A DNA stretch of 64,000 nt from NCBI GenBank assembly GCA_021789595.1, contig JAJYJJ010000001.1, positions 1-64,000 of the forward strand. The letters are read 5' to 3'. Within the stretch, counting starts at the first letter, position 1. Each line of letters begins with the position of its first letter. This document shows, in pieces, positions 51,259-60,019 of this stretch. This DNA is from Nitrospirota bacterium (GTDB lineage: Bacteria; Nitrospirota; Thermodesulfovibrionia; UBA6902; JAJYJJ01). A program made the position numbers and the translations under genes. Under the pieces are notes generated by a model that worked only from the letters and a program-made list of their open reading frames with translations, was not told the DNA's origin and did not search any database.

Positions 51259-54200
51259 TCATTCGCACCACTGCCTTGCATTCTGGAACAGCTTTAACCA
51301 CGGCGATGCCTTAAGGTCTTTCTTCATATCCTCTGGCATCCATGCCCACTGCCATTTCAGGAATGTCCTTTCTGGATGAGGCATCATGGCAAGGTGTCTG
51401 CCATCAGGTGAACATAATGCAGCAATCCCCAGAGGTGAACCATTAGGATTGAATGGATATTTTTCTGTGAATTCAGCATTGTCATCTACCCATCTGATCG
51501 GTGCAAGATTTTTCTCTATAACCTCATTCCGTATCTTTTCATCAGGGAAATGGGTAAGACCTTCACCATGTGCAACCCAGATGCCTAAAACAGACTCCTC
51601 CATGCCTTTCAGCATTACTGCAGGGCTTTTAAGAATCTTGACCATTGCGAATCTTGATTCAAACCGTCCTGATTTATTTTGAATGAATCTCGGCTGGAAT
51701 TTGTCAGGTATTCCCTGCCATGGAACCCAACCCAGCAGTGCCATTAACTGGCATCCATTGCATACGCCGAGGCTGAATGTATCAGGTCTATTGTAAAAAC
51801 GCTTGAACTCTTCATAGAGTGTTTTGTTGAATCTTATTGTTCCTGCCCATCCTTTGGCAGAATCAAGGACATCTGCATAACTGAAGCCTCCTACAAAGAC
51901 CACACCCTTAAACATGGAAAGGTCTATTCTTTCATTTTTCAGATCTGTCATTGTTACATCCCAGGGCTCAAATCCTGCAAGGTAGAAAGCTGATGTCATC
52001 TCCCTGTCACCGTTGCTGCCCTCCTCGCGGATTATTGCTACAGCAGGTTTTGCCTTCCCCTTTATGATGGCCTCTGGCGTCTGTTCTGGCGTAAATGATA
52101 AGTGATGTGAAGGCCCCTTCCTATCATAGATAGCCTTTTTTTCTTCAAGGACACATTCTGGATTTGCCTGAAGTATATCAATCTGATAGCTTGTCTCCTC
52201 CCATATTGCCCTCAGTTTCCTCATGTCCTCATCGACAATAGTTGGTAGTCCAGAGTCGTGAGGCAGGAGATTTATTTTGATTCTTTTCTCTGCTAAAGTA
52301 TTGCCAATTATTTTGTAAGCAACGGAGAAGTTTCTAAATACAGAGACAATGTCATTTTCTTTTTCTGGTAAATATTCAATGACCATCCCTAATTCTTCGG
52401 AAAAAAGCATTGCTATTGTTTCATTTTCTGACTTCTGACCTCCCTGGTCTCGCTCTGCGAGGTGGGGTGGGCTGACCTCCGACTTCTGACTTAAATATAT
52501 CTCTAATCCGCAGTTTCCTGAAAATGCCATCTCAAGTAATGTTATAATAAGCCCTCCGTCGCTCCTGTCGTGTCCTGACAGTATCAATCCGTTATCTATC
52601 AGATGCTGGATTGCATTGAAGGCATCTTTGAGCAATTGGGTGTTGTCTACATCAGGGGATTCATCTCCTATCTGTTTATAGCAGTGAGCAAGGGCAGAGC
52701 CTCCAAGCCTGTTTTTGCCATTGCCTAAATCTATGTAGATAAGCCTGCTTTTACCTGGCATTTTCAAGTCAGGTGTAACGACCTTTGTAATGTCAGGGCA
52801 TGTTGCATAGGCAGAGATAACAAGGGTTCCAGGGGATTTTACTGTCTCTATTTCCCCTGATGGATGTACAACCTTTGCTGCCATGGAAAGACTGTCCTTA
52901 CCTCCATCCACAGCAATACCAAGCTCTAACATAATATCCCTCATGGCAATCGCTGCATCATAAAGCCTTGCACCTTCGCCTAAAAGTTTTGGCGCCCACA
53001 TCCAGTTTGCTGAACATTTTATATCTCTCAAAGAGCTTATCTTTGCCCATGCAATATTTGTCAATGCCTCACCAATGCTCATCCTTGCCATTGCCGATGG
53101 GTTGATGAGCCCCTTGATGGACTGTTCGCCAATGGATATGGCTGCACCTGTTATACCAAAATGGCTCTGGGCGATAACCGCTGCATCAGAGACCGTAAGC
53201 TGAAGTGCTCCGGCACACTGCTGTCTTGCTATCAGGCCTGTGACAGACCTGTCCACCTTGTTCGTGAGAAACCTCTTGGAGCCCACTGAAATAAGCCTTA
53301 ATATCCTGTCGAGGGCATCCATAACAGTCAAATTATCTGGCAGATGAAGAGGCTGTATGCAGGAAGGGATGCGCTCCAGATGAAAGGTCTTTTGAGGCAT
53401 GTCGCCTAATATTTTTTCAAGAGGAAGATTTACAGGGATAAGTTCAGAGTTCGGTATTGGGGGTTCGGAGTTTTTTTCTGGCTTCTGGCTTCTGGCTTCT
53501 GACTTCTGACTATCATAGAGCACAATATAGCCGTCCCCTGTTATTTCCCCTATGACTGCAACAGGAATCTTTTCCCTTTCGCATAGCCCTTTAAACATCT
53601 CAATTTTACTGGAATGTATTAGAAACGCATCCTGTTCCTGATATTCCGCACCCCATATTTCAAGCACAGAAAGGGTATTGTCGCCAAGTATGATCTTCCT
53701 TATGTCTATCCTTGCTCCTGCTGGATAGATAATCTCCTTGACCACATTACAGTTTCCGCCTGCCCCCTGGTCGTGGATGCTTACGATTGGATTTTCATAG
53801 CCAAGCTCAACACACGACCTTATAACCCTGTTCAGTTTCTGCTCCATCTCTGCATCGCCGCGCTGAACAGCATTGAAATCCAACTCCTCGATATTTTCCC
53901 CTGATATCATGCTTGATGCTGCACCGCCTCCCATCCCAATTCGATATGCAGGGCCTCCTACCTTTAGGACTGCCATGCCCTTTTCAGCCATTCCTTTATC
54001 TGTATGCGCTGCATCTATCTGTCCAACGCCGCCTGTGAACATTATGGGCTTTATCCACTCTCTGCGCTCACCATCAGGGAGTCTTAATCCAAAGGATCTT
54101 GTAAAGCCCTGTATTACAGGCTCTCCGAACTTATTCCCATAATCTGAGGCACCGTTGCTCGCCTCTATCTCTATCTGCAGGGGAGATGCAAGATTCCTGG

Positions 54201-55389
54201 GATAGATTAACAGGTTGTCTTCCCATGGAAGCGGATAATTGGGGATAAGGAGATTGCCTACACAGTAAGCTGCAGTCCCTGCAACAACCAGGCTTCCCTT
54301 TCCTGTGGCATGTACATCCCTTATTCTTCCGCCTGTGCCTGTTTCTGCTCCAGGGAATGGAGCAACGCCTGTTGGAAAGTTGTGGGTCTCGGCAGTAAAG
54401 ATTATATGGTATGTCGCTTCTTTTTCTTTAAAAGGAGAGGATTTTTTTGGGTCCTCAGGTATTAGTGTGTGAATCTTGTAACCCCTGATGGCGCTGGAGT
54501 TGTCTTTAAAGGCAATGACACTGTTGTTGGGATTCCTCCTGTAGGGCTCCTTTACAATCTGCATCAGATTCTCTGTAATCTCTTTTCCATCAATTATAAG
54601 TCTGCCTCTGAAAAACCAGTGTCGGGAATGTTCGCTGTTAGACTGGCTTAGATCAAAGCATTCCACATTTGTAGAATTTCTCCTGAGATCATTGGCAAAA
54701 AGATTATAGTAGTAATCAATATCCCAGTCATCAAGCCCCAGTCCCATCTCCTGGTTAATCCTTATAAGGGCAGATCTGCCTTCTTCCAAAAGAGGAATGG
54801 TTTTAACAGGCTCTGGTTTTATTCCTGACTCAAAGGTCTGTAGCGGCTCTGTATATGGACATTCCGTCATACGGTCGTGTACAAGTTCCAGAAAGGCAGA
54901 AGTTAAGAAGTTGAGATGTTGAGAAGTTGAGATGTTCTTATCCTCTGAACTTCTTATCTTCTTATCTTCTATAATTAACTTATAAAGTCTTGAACGCTCT
55001 ATACGCCTTATCTTTGTCAATCCACATGCATGGCATATGGAGACTGCATTTGTTGACCATGCAGTGGTGAAATTCATCCTGGGACCTACCTCGATCGCTC
55101 CCCACTGCCCTTCCTTATTAAGGGGGGGATGGGTGGGTAAAGACTGGAGGCTGAAGGAACTTTTATCAGAAAGATTTTCTGGTTGAAAGGTTTCGGCTAA
55201 AAGCCATGTTAATGTTTTGAACTCTGTGTCTGTAAGAGGCTCTGATGCATCTATATTAAAGCAGAACTCTGTCTCGATGTCCACAATGTCTGAATCTATA
55301 TTTTCCCTGACTGTTTTTAGGAGCACATTTTTTTTATATAAAGAAAGGGCAGGGGTGCGATAAATATGTAAGAGCTCGTTTTGTGGCAT
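51259..55389 (-). CDS. purL: Phosphoribosylformylglycinamidine synthase, large fused form
   Basis: 1376 residues, the long single-chain PurL with a C-terminal glutaminase. N-terminal domain with GPRMNFTTAWSTNAVSICHACGL; synthase domains with FTAETHNFPTGVAPFPGAETGTGGRIRD and GGAASSM; glutaminase with LGVCNGCQLMALLGW (nucleophile Cys) and MPHPERT. Four segments are foreign to the family and are encoded by repeats: PTHPPLNKEGQWG, EDKKIRSSEDKNISTSQH, SQKSEARSQKPEKNSE and SQKSEVSPPHLAERDQGGQKSE. All keep the frame, so the enzyme is probably functional with extended loops. Confidence 0.95.
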   Translation of the reverse strand: MPQNELLHIYRTPALSLYKKNVLLKTVRENIDSDIVDIETEFCFNIDASEPLTDTEFKTLTWLLAETFQPENLSDKSSFSLQSLPTHPPLNKEGQWGAIEVGPRMNFTTAWSTNAVSICHACGLTKIRRIERSRLYKLIIEDKKIRSSEDKNISTSQHLNFLTSAFLELVHDRMTECPYTEPLQTFESGIKPEPVKTIPLLEEGRSALIRINQEMGLGLDDWDIDYYYNLFANDLRRNSTNVECFDLSQSNSEHSRHWFFRGRLIIDGKEITENLMQIVKEPYRRNPNNSVIAFKDNSSAIRGYKIHTLIPEDPKKSSPFKEKEATYHIIFTAETHNFPTGVAPFPGAETGTGGRIRDVHATGKGSLVVAGTAAYCVGNLLIPNYPLPWEDNLLIYPRNLASPLQIEIEASNGASDYGNKFGEPVIQGFTRSFGLRLPDGERREWIKPIMFTGGVGQIDAAHTDKGMAEKGMAVLKVGGPAYRIGMGGGAASSMISGENIEELDFNAVQRGDAEMEQKLNRVIRSCVELGYENPIVSIHDQGAGGNCNVVKEIIYPAGARIDIRKIILGDNTLSVLEIWGAEYQEQDAFLIHSSKIEMFKGLCEREKIPVAVIGEITGDGYIVLYDSQKSEARSQKPEKNSEPPIPNSELIPVNLPLEKILGDMPQKTFHLERIPSCIQPLHLPDNLTVMDALDRILRLISVGSKRFLTNKVDRSVTGLIARQQCAGALQLTVSDAAVIAQSHFGITGAAISIGEQSIKGLINPSAMARMSIGEALTNIAWAKISSLRDIKCSANWMWAPKLLGEGARLYDAAIAMRDIMLELGIAVDGGKDSLSMAAKVVHPSGEIETVKSPGTLVISAYATCPDITKVVTPDLKMPGKSRLIYIDLGNGKNRLGGSALAHCYKQIGDESPDVDNTQLLKDAFNAIQHLIDNGLILSGHDRSDGGLIITLLEMAFSGNCGLEIYLSQKSEVSPPHLAERDQGGQKSENETIAMLFSEELGMVIEYLPEKENDIVSVFRNFSVAYKIIGNTLAEKRIKINLLPHDSGLPTIVDEDMRKLRAIWEETSYQIDILQANPECVLEEKKAIYDRKGPSHHLSFTPEQTPEAIIKGKAKPAVAIIREEGSNGDREMTSAFYLAGFEPWDVTMTDLKNERIDLSMFKGVVFVGGFSYADVLDSAKGWAGTIRFNKTLYEEFKRFYNRPDTFSLGVCNGCQLMALLGWVPWQGIPDKFQPRFIQNKSGRFESRFAMVKILKSPAVMLKGMEESVLGIWVAHGEGLTHFPDEKIRNEVIEKNLAPIRWVDDNAEFTEKYPFNPNGSPLGIAALCSPDGRHLAMMPHPERTFLKWQWAWMPEDMKKDLKASPWLKLFQNARQWCE
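52428..52495. repeat. TCTGACTTCTGAC-type repeat insert in purL
   Basis: CTGACTTCTGACC, a CTGGTCTCGCTCTGCGAGG stem, then CTCCGACTTCTGACTT. Encodes SQKSEVSPPHLAERDQGGQKSE on the minus strand. Confidence 0.7.
53463..53515. repeat. TCTGGCTTCTGGCTTCTGAC tandem repeat insert in purL
   Basis: Tandem 7-mers (CTTCTGG / CTTCTGA) encoding SQKSEARSQKPEKN. A related copy is at about 57508 upstream of cas3. Confidence 0.7.
54905..54975. repeat. GAAGTTGAGATGTT tandem repeat insert in purL
   Basis: AAGTTGAGATGTTGAGAAGTTGAGATGTT followed by CTTCTTATCTTCTTATCTTC, encoding the KKIRSSEDKNISTSQHLN stretch. Confidence 0.65.
55096..55137. repeat. Palindromic G/C repeat inserted in purL
   Basis: CTCCCCACTGCCCTTCCTTATTAAGGGGGGGATGGGTGGG, a member of the nrdJ-insert family, encoding PTHPPLNKEGQWG near residue 90. 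Confidence 0.75.
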
Positions 55390-55519
55390 GTTGGTTTTCT
55401 CCTATATTATTATTTTTAATAATATTAACATAGAGGTATTATGATATGGTATTTTAATACAACAGGTAGAGTTATTCATCTTCCCCTTCGTGTAATTTTT
55501 GATGAGGCAATTCGCAAAG

Positions 55520-55549
55520 TTGACAAAGGAAAGATATTAACTTTATAAT
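55520..55549 (+). promoter_or_regulatory. Strong sigma-70-type promoter of the initiator tRNA
   Basis: TTGACA, 18-bp spacer, TATAAT, 7 nt before the mature tRNA 5' end. Confidence 0.8.
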
Positions 55550-55556
55550 ACTAAAC

Positions 55557-55633
<77 letters not shown>

Positions 55634-55871
55634 GAAATAATCTTTAAAATTCAATAGGTTAGGGCTTTCAGGCAATAGTTGCTGGAAGTCTTAACTGTCT
55701 CAACAGGACTAACAGGACAGTTGCAGGACAAAGGTGTAAAGCATCTCATCTCTAAAGGTCACAGTTGGCCTATCCCAGACCAGAAAATAAATTGCACAAT
55801 TTCTTATAGAAATAATTTCTGGAATCGAATAATATATAGTCAGTTTGAACCTTTGATATAAGGAAAGGAAA
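55634..55871. other. Gap between tRNA-fMet and cas6
   Basis: 238 bp, A/T-rich. A 60-codon frame (55679-55861) has no Shine-Dalgarno and no coding character. I see no CRISPR repeat here. Confidence 0.5.
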
Positions 55872-56783
55872 ATGAGGGTCAAACTCACTTTAACGCCTGT
55901 CAGTAAGGATGTTGTCCAGCCCGTAAGCTACAACTATTTCCTCACGAGCCTGATCTACAGATTCATCAGCAATTCATCACAGGACTATTCCCGTTTCTTG
56001 CATGATGAAGGGTACAGACTTGGAGAAAGCAAAAAGGGTTTCAAGCTCTTTACGTATTCAATGCTTCACGGAGAGGAAGTCAGGGTCAATGGTAATACAA
56101 TAAGATTTGGAGAGGGACGTGTCACCTGGCAGATATCATCGCCTGTCGATGCCTTTTTACAGCATTTGATTGACGGGGTCTTTTCGGAAGGGCAGGGGAT
56201 AAGAATTGGGACGGAGGGGGACGAAGTCATGTTTCTCATAGAGCGGGTTGAAACACTTCCAAGGCCGGAATTTAAGGGGATGATGAGGTTTACCTGCCTT
56301 TCTCCGATAACAGTGAGCAGGGTATCTGGTATCCCGACTTTGGAAAAGAGGGGGCGAGAGTCCCATATCCCCACTTTAGAAAAGGGGGGTGAGGGGGGAT
56401 TTGATGAAATATCAGATGATGTCCATCTCCATTGCCATTATCTCCGCCCCTGGGAAGATGGTTTTTCAGAAGCGATCAAGAGCAACCTCGTCAAGAAATA
56501 CAAACTCGTCACAGGAAATGAGCTTGCAGATGCCGACTTCAGAATAAAGATTGATACCGAATACATGAACAAAAAAAACGGGAAAGTCACAAAGAACATA
56601 AATTTTAAGGGAACCAATATCATCGGCTTCATGGCGCCATTTGAGGTGACAGGCAGCCCTGAACTGATCGAAATAGGGTACGAAGCAGGATTTGGGGAGA
56701 AAGGGAGTATGGGGTTCGGGATGGTGAAGGAAGTAATGGAGAAGGCTCCCGGTTTCATCTATAATGGTGAGGGTAGCGAGTAA
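55872..56783 (+). CDS. cas6: CRISPR-associated endoribonuclease Cas6
   Basis: 303 residues, a RAMP protein that cuts pre-crRNA within repeats. N-terminal MRVKLTLTPVSKDVVQPVSYNYFLTSLIYRFI and the C-terminal glycine-rich loop GFGEKGSMGFGMVKEV are typical. Residues about 154-177 (IPTLEKRGRESHIPTLEKGGEGG) are two tandem copies of the palindromic repeat, inserted in frame; without them the length is normal. AAAGGAAA lies upstream of the ATG. Confidence 0.92.
   Translation: MRVKLTLTPVSKDVVQPVSYNYFLTSLIYRFISNSSQDYSRFLHDEGYRLGESKKGFKLFTYSMLHGEEVRVNGNTIRFGEGRVTWQISSPVDAFLQHLIDGVFSEGQGIRIGTEGDEVMFLIERVETLPRPEFKGMMRFTCLSPITVSRVSGIPTLEKRGRESHIPTLEKGGEGGFDEISDDVHLHCHYLRPWEDGFSEAIKSNLVKKYKLVTGNELADADFRIKIDTEYMNKKNGKVTKNINFKGTNIIGFMAPFEVTGSPELIEIGYEAGFGEKGSMGFGMVKEVMEKAPGFIYNGEGSE
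56331..56403. repeat. Two tandem palindromic repeats inserted in cas6
   Basis: ATCCCGACTTTGGAAAAGAGGGGG and ATCCCCACTTTAGAAAAGGGGGG with a following GAGGGGGGATTT. Same family as those in nrdJ and purL. Confidence 0.8.
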
Positions 56784-56870
56784 GGGAAAATTTACACAAA
56801 AGGCAATATATAAGATATTTTGCAACCAGATGTCTGTTAAAATAGAAAGGTAGCTATAAGGAAAGTACAG

Positions 56871-57149
56871 ATGAAAACTGTTGTTGATAAAAGATTATTC
56901 TGGTTTCTGAAAGAGGATACTGAGCTTGACCTCTCTAATAAAACCCATCTGGATATGTATCTCCAGCAGACCCTTTCAAGAGGAAAAGCTTCAGATGTCA
57001 AAGGACTTTTAAAAAAGGTCAGCGCGCAAGATTTTATTGACTCCTTTAACCGTATAAAGAACTTCTTGGAAAAAGAAGTGAGAAGCTTCTGGGAGGAAAC
57101 CATTGGAGATATTAACAAATCTCCAGAAAAAGATAATAACCCTCTATAG
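56871..57149 (+). CDS. Small protein paired with a truncated AbiEii-type gene
   Basis: 92 residues, soluble and rich in charged residues (MKTVVDKRLFWFLKEDTELDLSNKTHLDMYLQQTLSRG). No family named with confidence. It overlaps the next frame by 47 bp, the usual layout of an AbiEi/antitoxin-like partner before an AbiEii nucleotidyltransferase. It could be a surviving antitoxin of a broken pair. Confidence 0.6.
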   Translation: MKTVVDKRLFWFLKEDTELDLSNKTHLDMYLQQTLSRGKASDVKGLLKKVSAQDFIDSFNRIKNFLEKEVRSFWEETIGDINKSPEKDNNPL

Positions 57150-57453
57150 TGAACTGTCTGATAGAGAAGCCTTTTACCTTACAGGTGGGACAAGGGCTGC
57201 ATTAAGGGATTTTATAGATGTTTATTTTCTTGCAAAGGAGCGATTCACTAAAAATGAGCTCATTGAAAAAGCTGGTTTAAAAGACCCAGGCTTTGACCTT
57301 TACTGGCTCGGGGTGGCGATGGAGAGGATTAATGACTTCTCAGATAACTCGCCAGATTTGCATCTTCTCATGCGACAATGCACAATGGGCGAGCTAAAAG
57401 AGTTCTTTAAGTTATGGAGAAAAGAAATTGCAAAAGAGATTACAGAGAGGTAA
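57103..57453 (+). pseudogene. AbiEii-type nucleotidyltransferase with internal deletion
   Basis: 116 residues. It begins like AbiEii/AbiGii toxins (LYSELSDREAFYLTGGTRA, the nucleotide-binding GG-T/S start) and then jumps straight to the C-terminal part (LRDFIDVYFLAKERFT). The central segment with the catalytic D-x-D is missing, so the protein should be inactive. The join is in frame. TTG start with GGAGG upstream. Confidence 0.7.
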
Positions 57454-57500
57454 AAGCCCTCTCTACCCTTGCGGGAGAGGGTTGGGGTGAGGGGGGAATT
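57454..57500. repeat. Palindromic G/C repeat, copy before cas3
   Basis: AAAGCCCTCTCTACCCTTGCGGGAGAGGGTTGGGGTGAGGGGGG: inverted CCCTCTC...GAGAGGG with a G-rich tail. A related variant of the repeat family; a CTGACTCCTGACTTCT stretch follows at about 57511. Confidence 0.7.
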
Positions 57501-57546
57501 ATTCTGTATTCTGACTCCTGACTTCTAAAGTTTTTATGGAGGTCTT

Positions 57547-57615
57547 ATGCCATTATTTAATTGGACAGGGAATCCGTGGGTGGATGCGGGGAGGTTGATT
57601 GAAAGAGTTGTTTGA
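57547..57615 (+). pseudogene. Fossil N-terminus of a cas8-like gene (22 codons)
   Basis: After a GGAGG Shine-Dalgarno an ATG frame reads MPLFNWTGNPWVDAGRLIERVV and stops. TGNPxVDAG is the N-terminal signature of Cas8b/Cst1-type large subunits. The rest of the gene is gone; its tail end overlaps the cas3 start. Confidence 0.5.
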
Positions 57616-60019
57616 CCTACTAACTGGAAGCAAAGGACTCATGCCATATCCTTACCAAGAGACTGTATCTCGTCATCTGTTTGATGGAAATAATGTTTTC
57701 CTGTGTGCTCCAACTGGTGCAGGAAAAACATGGGCTGCTTTATTGCCATTTCTTTGGTCTAAGAAACAAGGAGTTTGTTTTGCTGACAGATTAATATATG
57801 TCTTGCCGCTCAGGACTTTGGCGACGACTCTTTATGCTGAAACCGTGCTATCTTGCAACAGGGCATTTAAAGTAAGGAATCTATCAGATGAACGCAGCAA
57901 TACTGATGATGAAATTATAATTACCATTCAGACAGGTGAACAAAAAAACGACCCATTTTTTGAAGGAGACATTGTTTTTACAACCGTTGACCAGTGTCTT
58001 TCGTCTTATCTAAATTGTCCCGTTTCCCTGCCGCAGAGGGTTGGAAATATTAATGCAGGGGCATTGCTTGGAAGCATTGTTGTGTTTGATGAGTTTCATC
58101 TCCTTGAGCCAGGCAAGTCAATGGATACTGCCATTGAAATGCTTGAAAGACTCAAATCCTTTTCCCGATTCATTATAATGACAGCAACACTTGCAAAAAA
58201 GAGCTTGGAGTCTTTAGAGGAAATACTAAGTGGCGAAATAATTCAACTATCTCAAGATGAGGTTTTGGGTTTATCGTCCCACAAGGAGAAAAAGCGCACA
58301 TATCGTTGGTTAAACAGGCCGCTTATGGCTAATGATGTCCTTGAACACCACAAAGGCAAACGCTCTATTGTCATTCTTAACACTGTTACAAGGGCGCAGA
58401 AGGTTTACGCTGAATTAACGAAACGATTAAAAGACAGCAACATCAAGCTCCTCTTGCTTCACAGCAGGTTTTATTCTGAGGATAGAAAGAAGACGGAAGA
58501 TGCTCTTAAGGATTGGTTTGGAAAGGAAGCTAGCAAAACAGATGTAATCCTTATAACTACACAGGTAGTTGAGGCAGGAATAGATATTTCTGCGGATAAT
58601 CTGCACACAGAGCTTGCTCCCATGAACAGTATTGTCCAGCGTGCAGGACGCTGTGCGAGATATGAAGACGAGCGTGGCGTGGGGACAGTCTGGATTTATG
58701 AATTAGAAACAAATGAAAAAGGGTTGCCAAATCTAGGGCCTTATCGGGATAATAATCAGAGGAAGTTGCTTGCAGACACGAAGTCATTTTTGGAACAGTT
58801 ACCAACAGATGGCACAATCCTTGACTTCATGGCTGAGATTAAAATGATTGATAAAGTGCATTCAAACCATGAGGCAAAATACTTGAATGCGTACCAACGA
58901 AATCAAAACATCTTGAGAAGCATGATTCACGAAGCTATGGAGGGTAGAAATGAGGTAGCTGTAAGGGAGTTGATTCGTGATGTGGCATCGGTAAATGTAA
59001 TTATCTGCAATGACCCTTATGCTTTAAAGTTTGATAAAGACAAATGGCCGAGGATGTTGTCAGTTCCTCGCTCAAGTCTTTATAATCTTTCTCCATTTTT
59101 TGAGGAAAGCCGTGACTTTGGGGAAACGGTTGCATGGTATCCGATTGAAAATGCCAATATTATAGATGAAACAGAAATATCCTTTGGGTGGGAACCGATT
59201 ACCTCAAAAGACCAAATAAAAAATGCTTCATGGCTTGTTGTAATAAATCCAGAGTTTGCTTCTTATTCTTCTGAGCTTGGCTTACAAATTGGTATAAAAG
59301 GGGGTTATGAAGAACCGAAATATTTTGACAGGCCGCTTATATCTCGCTACAAAATATGTTACGAATCTTACAGCGAACATATTCAAGAGGTAATTTCGGT
59401 ATGCCAGACAATGAACCCTTTTTATAGGAATGCAACAGCACAACTGGCCAAACAATATAAAATGTCAGTCACCCAATTGGAGACATTAGCTGAAACCTGT
59501 TGCGCCCTTCATGATGTGGGAAAACTATCTGTAAAGTGGCAGGAGGCTGTAAGGAAGTGGCAGCAATACAAGAACCCTCAAAAGTTGAGTGAAGAACCGC
59601 TCGCACATTCAGATTATAACCCTGAAATGGATTTTGAAAATAAGAAAAAGTTTCCAAAACAGCCTCCTCACGCTTCAGAGGGCGCCTATGCAGTGGCTAG
59701 ATGGCTGAAAGGGCATTTTGGGAATAGCGCAATCGCTATTTGGACAGCCATTGCAAGACACCATGGAGCATTTACAGAATCCATTGAAGAGTTCAGGCTT
59801 ATTGATAAGTCGGAGAAATGGGTTAGCAAAACATTACCATCTTTAACAAATATTACATTGGCTGACAGTCCTGATAGGATTAGTCAGGGCAACTTTAAAG
59901 ATGACTTATTGAGTTTTAGCAAAAACAGCGAAGATGTTGGGCTGTGGCCTCTTTATGTATTTCTTGCAAGAAGGCTGAGGCTGGCAGACCAGAGGAGTCA
60001 GAAAGGAGGGAGAGAATGA
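57599..60019 (+). CDS. cas3: CRISPR-associated helicase-nuclease Cas3, helicase first and HD last
   Basis: 806 residues. The helicase comes first: Q-like PYPYQETVSRHLFDG, Walker A LCAPTGAGKTWAALLPF (about 39), DEFH box VVFDEFHLLEPGKS (about 163), TATLA, and motif VI IVQRAGRCARYEDE (about 344). The HD nuclease is at the C-terminus (about 630-800): ALHDVGKLSVKW, then ARHHGAFTE. Most Cas3 proteins carry HD at the N-terminus, so the order is reversed. TTG start overlapping a cas8-like fossil; its 3' end overlaps the next gene (ATGA). It degrades DNA after Cascade recruitment. Confidence 0.92.
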   Translation: MKELFDLLTGSKGLMPYPYQETVSRHLFDGNNVFLCAPTGAGKTWAALLPFLWSKKQGVCFADRLIYVLPLRTLATTLYAETVLSCNRAFKVRNLSDERSNTDDEIIITIQTGEQKNDPFFEGDIVFTTVDQCLSSYLNCPVSLPQRVGNINAGALLGSIVVFDEFHLLEPGKSMDTAIEMLERLKSFSRFIIMTATLAKKSLESLEEILSGEIIQLSQDEVLGLSSHKEKKRTYRWLNRPLMANDVLEHHKGKRSIVILNTVTRAQKVYAELTKRLKDSNIKLLLLHSRFYSEDRKKTEDALKDWFGKEASKTDVILITTQVVEAGIDISADNLHTELAPMNSIVQRAGRCARYEDERGVGTVWIYELETNEKGLPNLGPYRDNNQRKLLADTKSFLEQLPTDGTILDFMAEIKMIDKVHSNHEAKYLNAYQRNQNILRSMIHEAMEGRNEVAVRELIRDVASVNVIICNDPYALKFDKDKWPRMLSVPRSSLYNLSPFFEESRDFGETVAWYPIENANIIDETEISFGWEPITSKDQIKNASWLVVINPEFASYSSELGLQIGIKGGYEEPKYFDRPLISRYKICYESYSEHIQEVISVCQTMNPFYRNATAQLAKQYKMSVTQLETLAETCCALHDVGKLSVKWQEAVRKWQQYKNPQKLSEEPLAHSDYNPEMDFENKKKFPKQPPHASEGAYAVARWLKGHFGNSAIAIWTAIARHHGAFTESIEEFRLIDKSEKWVSKTLPSLTNITLADSPDRISQGNFKDDLLSFSKNSEDVGLWPLYVFLARRLRLADQRSQKGGRE

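Noticed and set aside
55441-55548. 35-codon ORF (MIWYFNTTGRVIHLPLRV...) upstream of tRNA-fMet
   Set aside because: It overlaps the tRNA promoter completely (TTGACA and TATAAT lie in it), and shows no recognisable family.
55679-55861. 60-residue ORF between tRNA-fMet and cas6
   Set aside because: No Shine-Dalgarno, no coding character, low-complexity composition.
57454-57530. Start of a CRISPR array before cas3
   Set aside because: Only single copies of dispersed palindromic and CTTCTGAC-type repeats; no regular repeat-spacer pattern.
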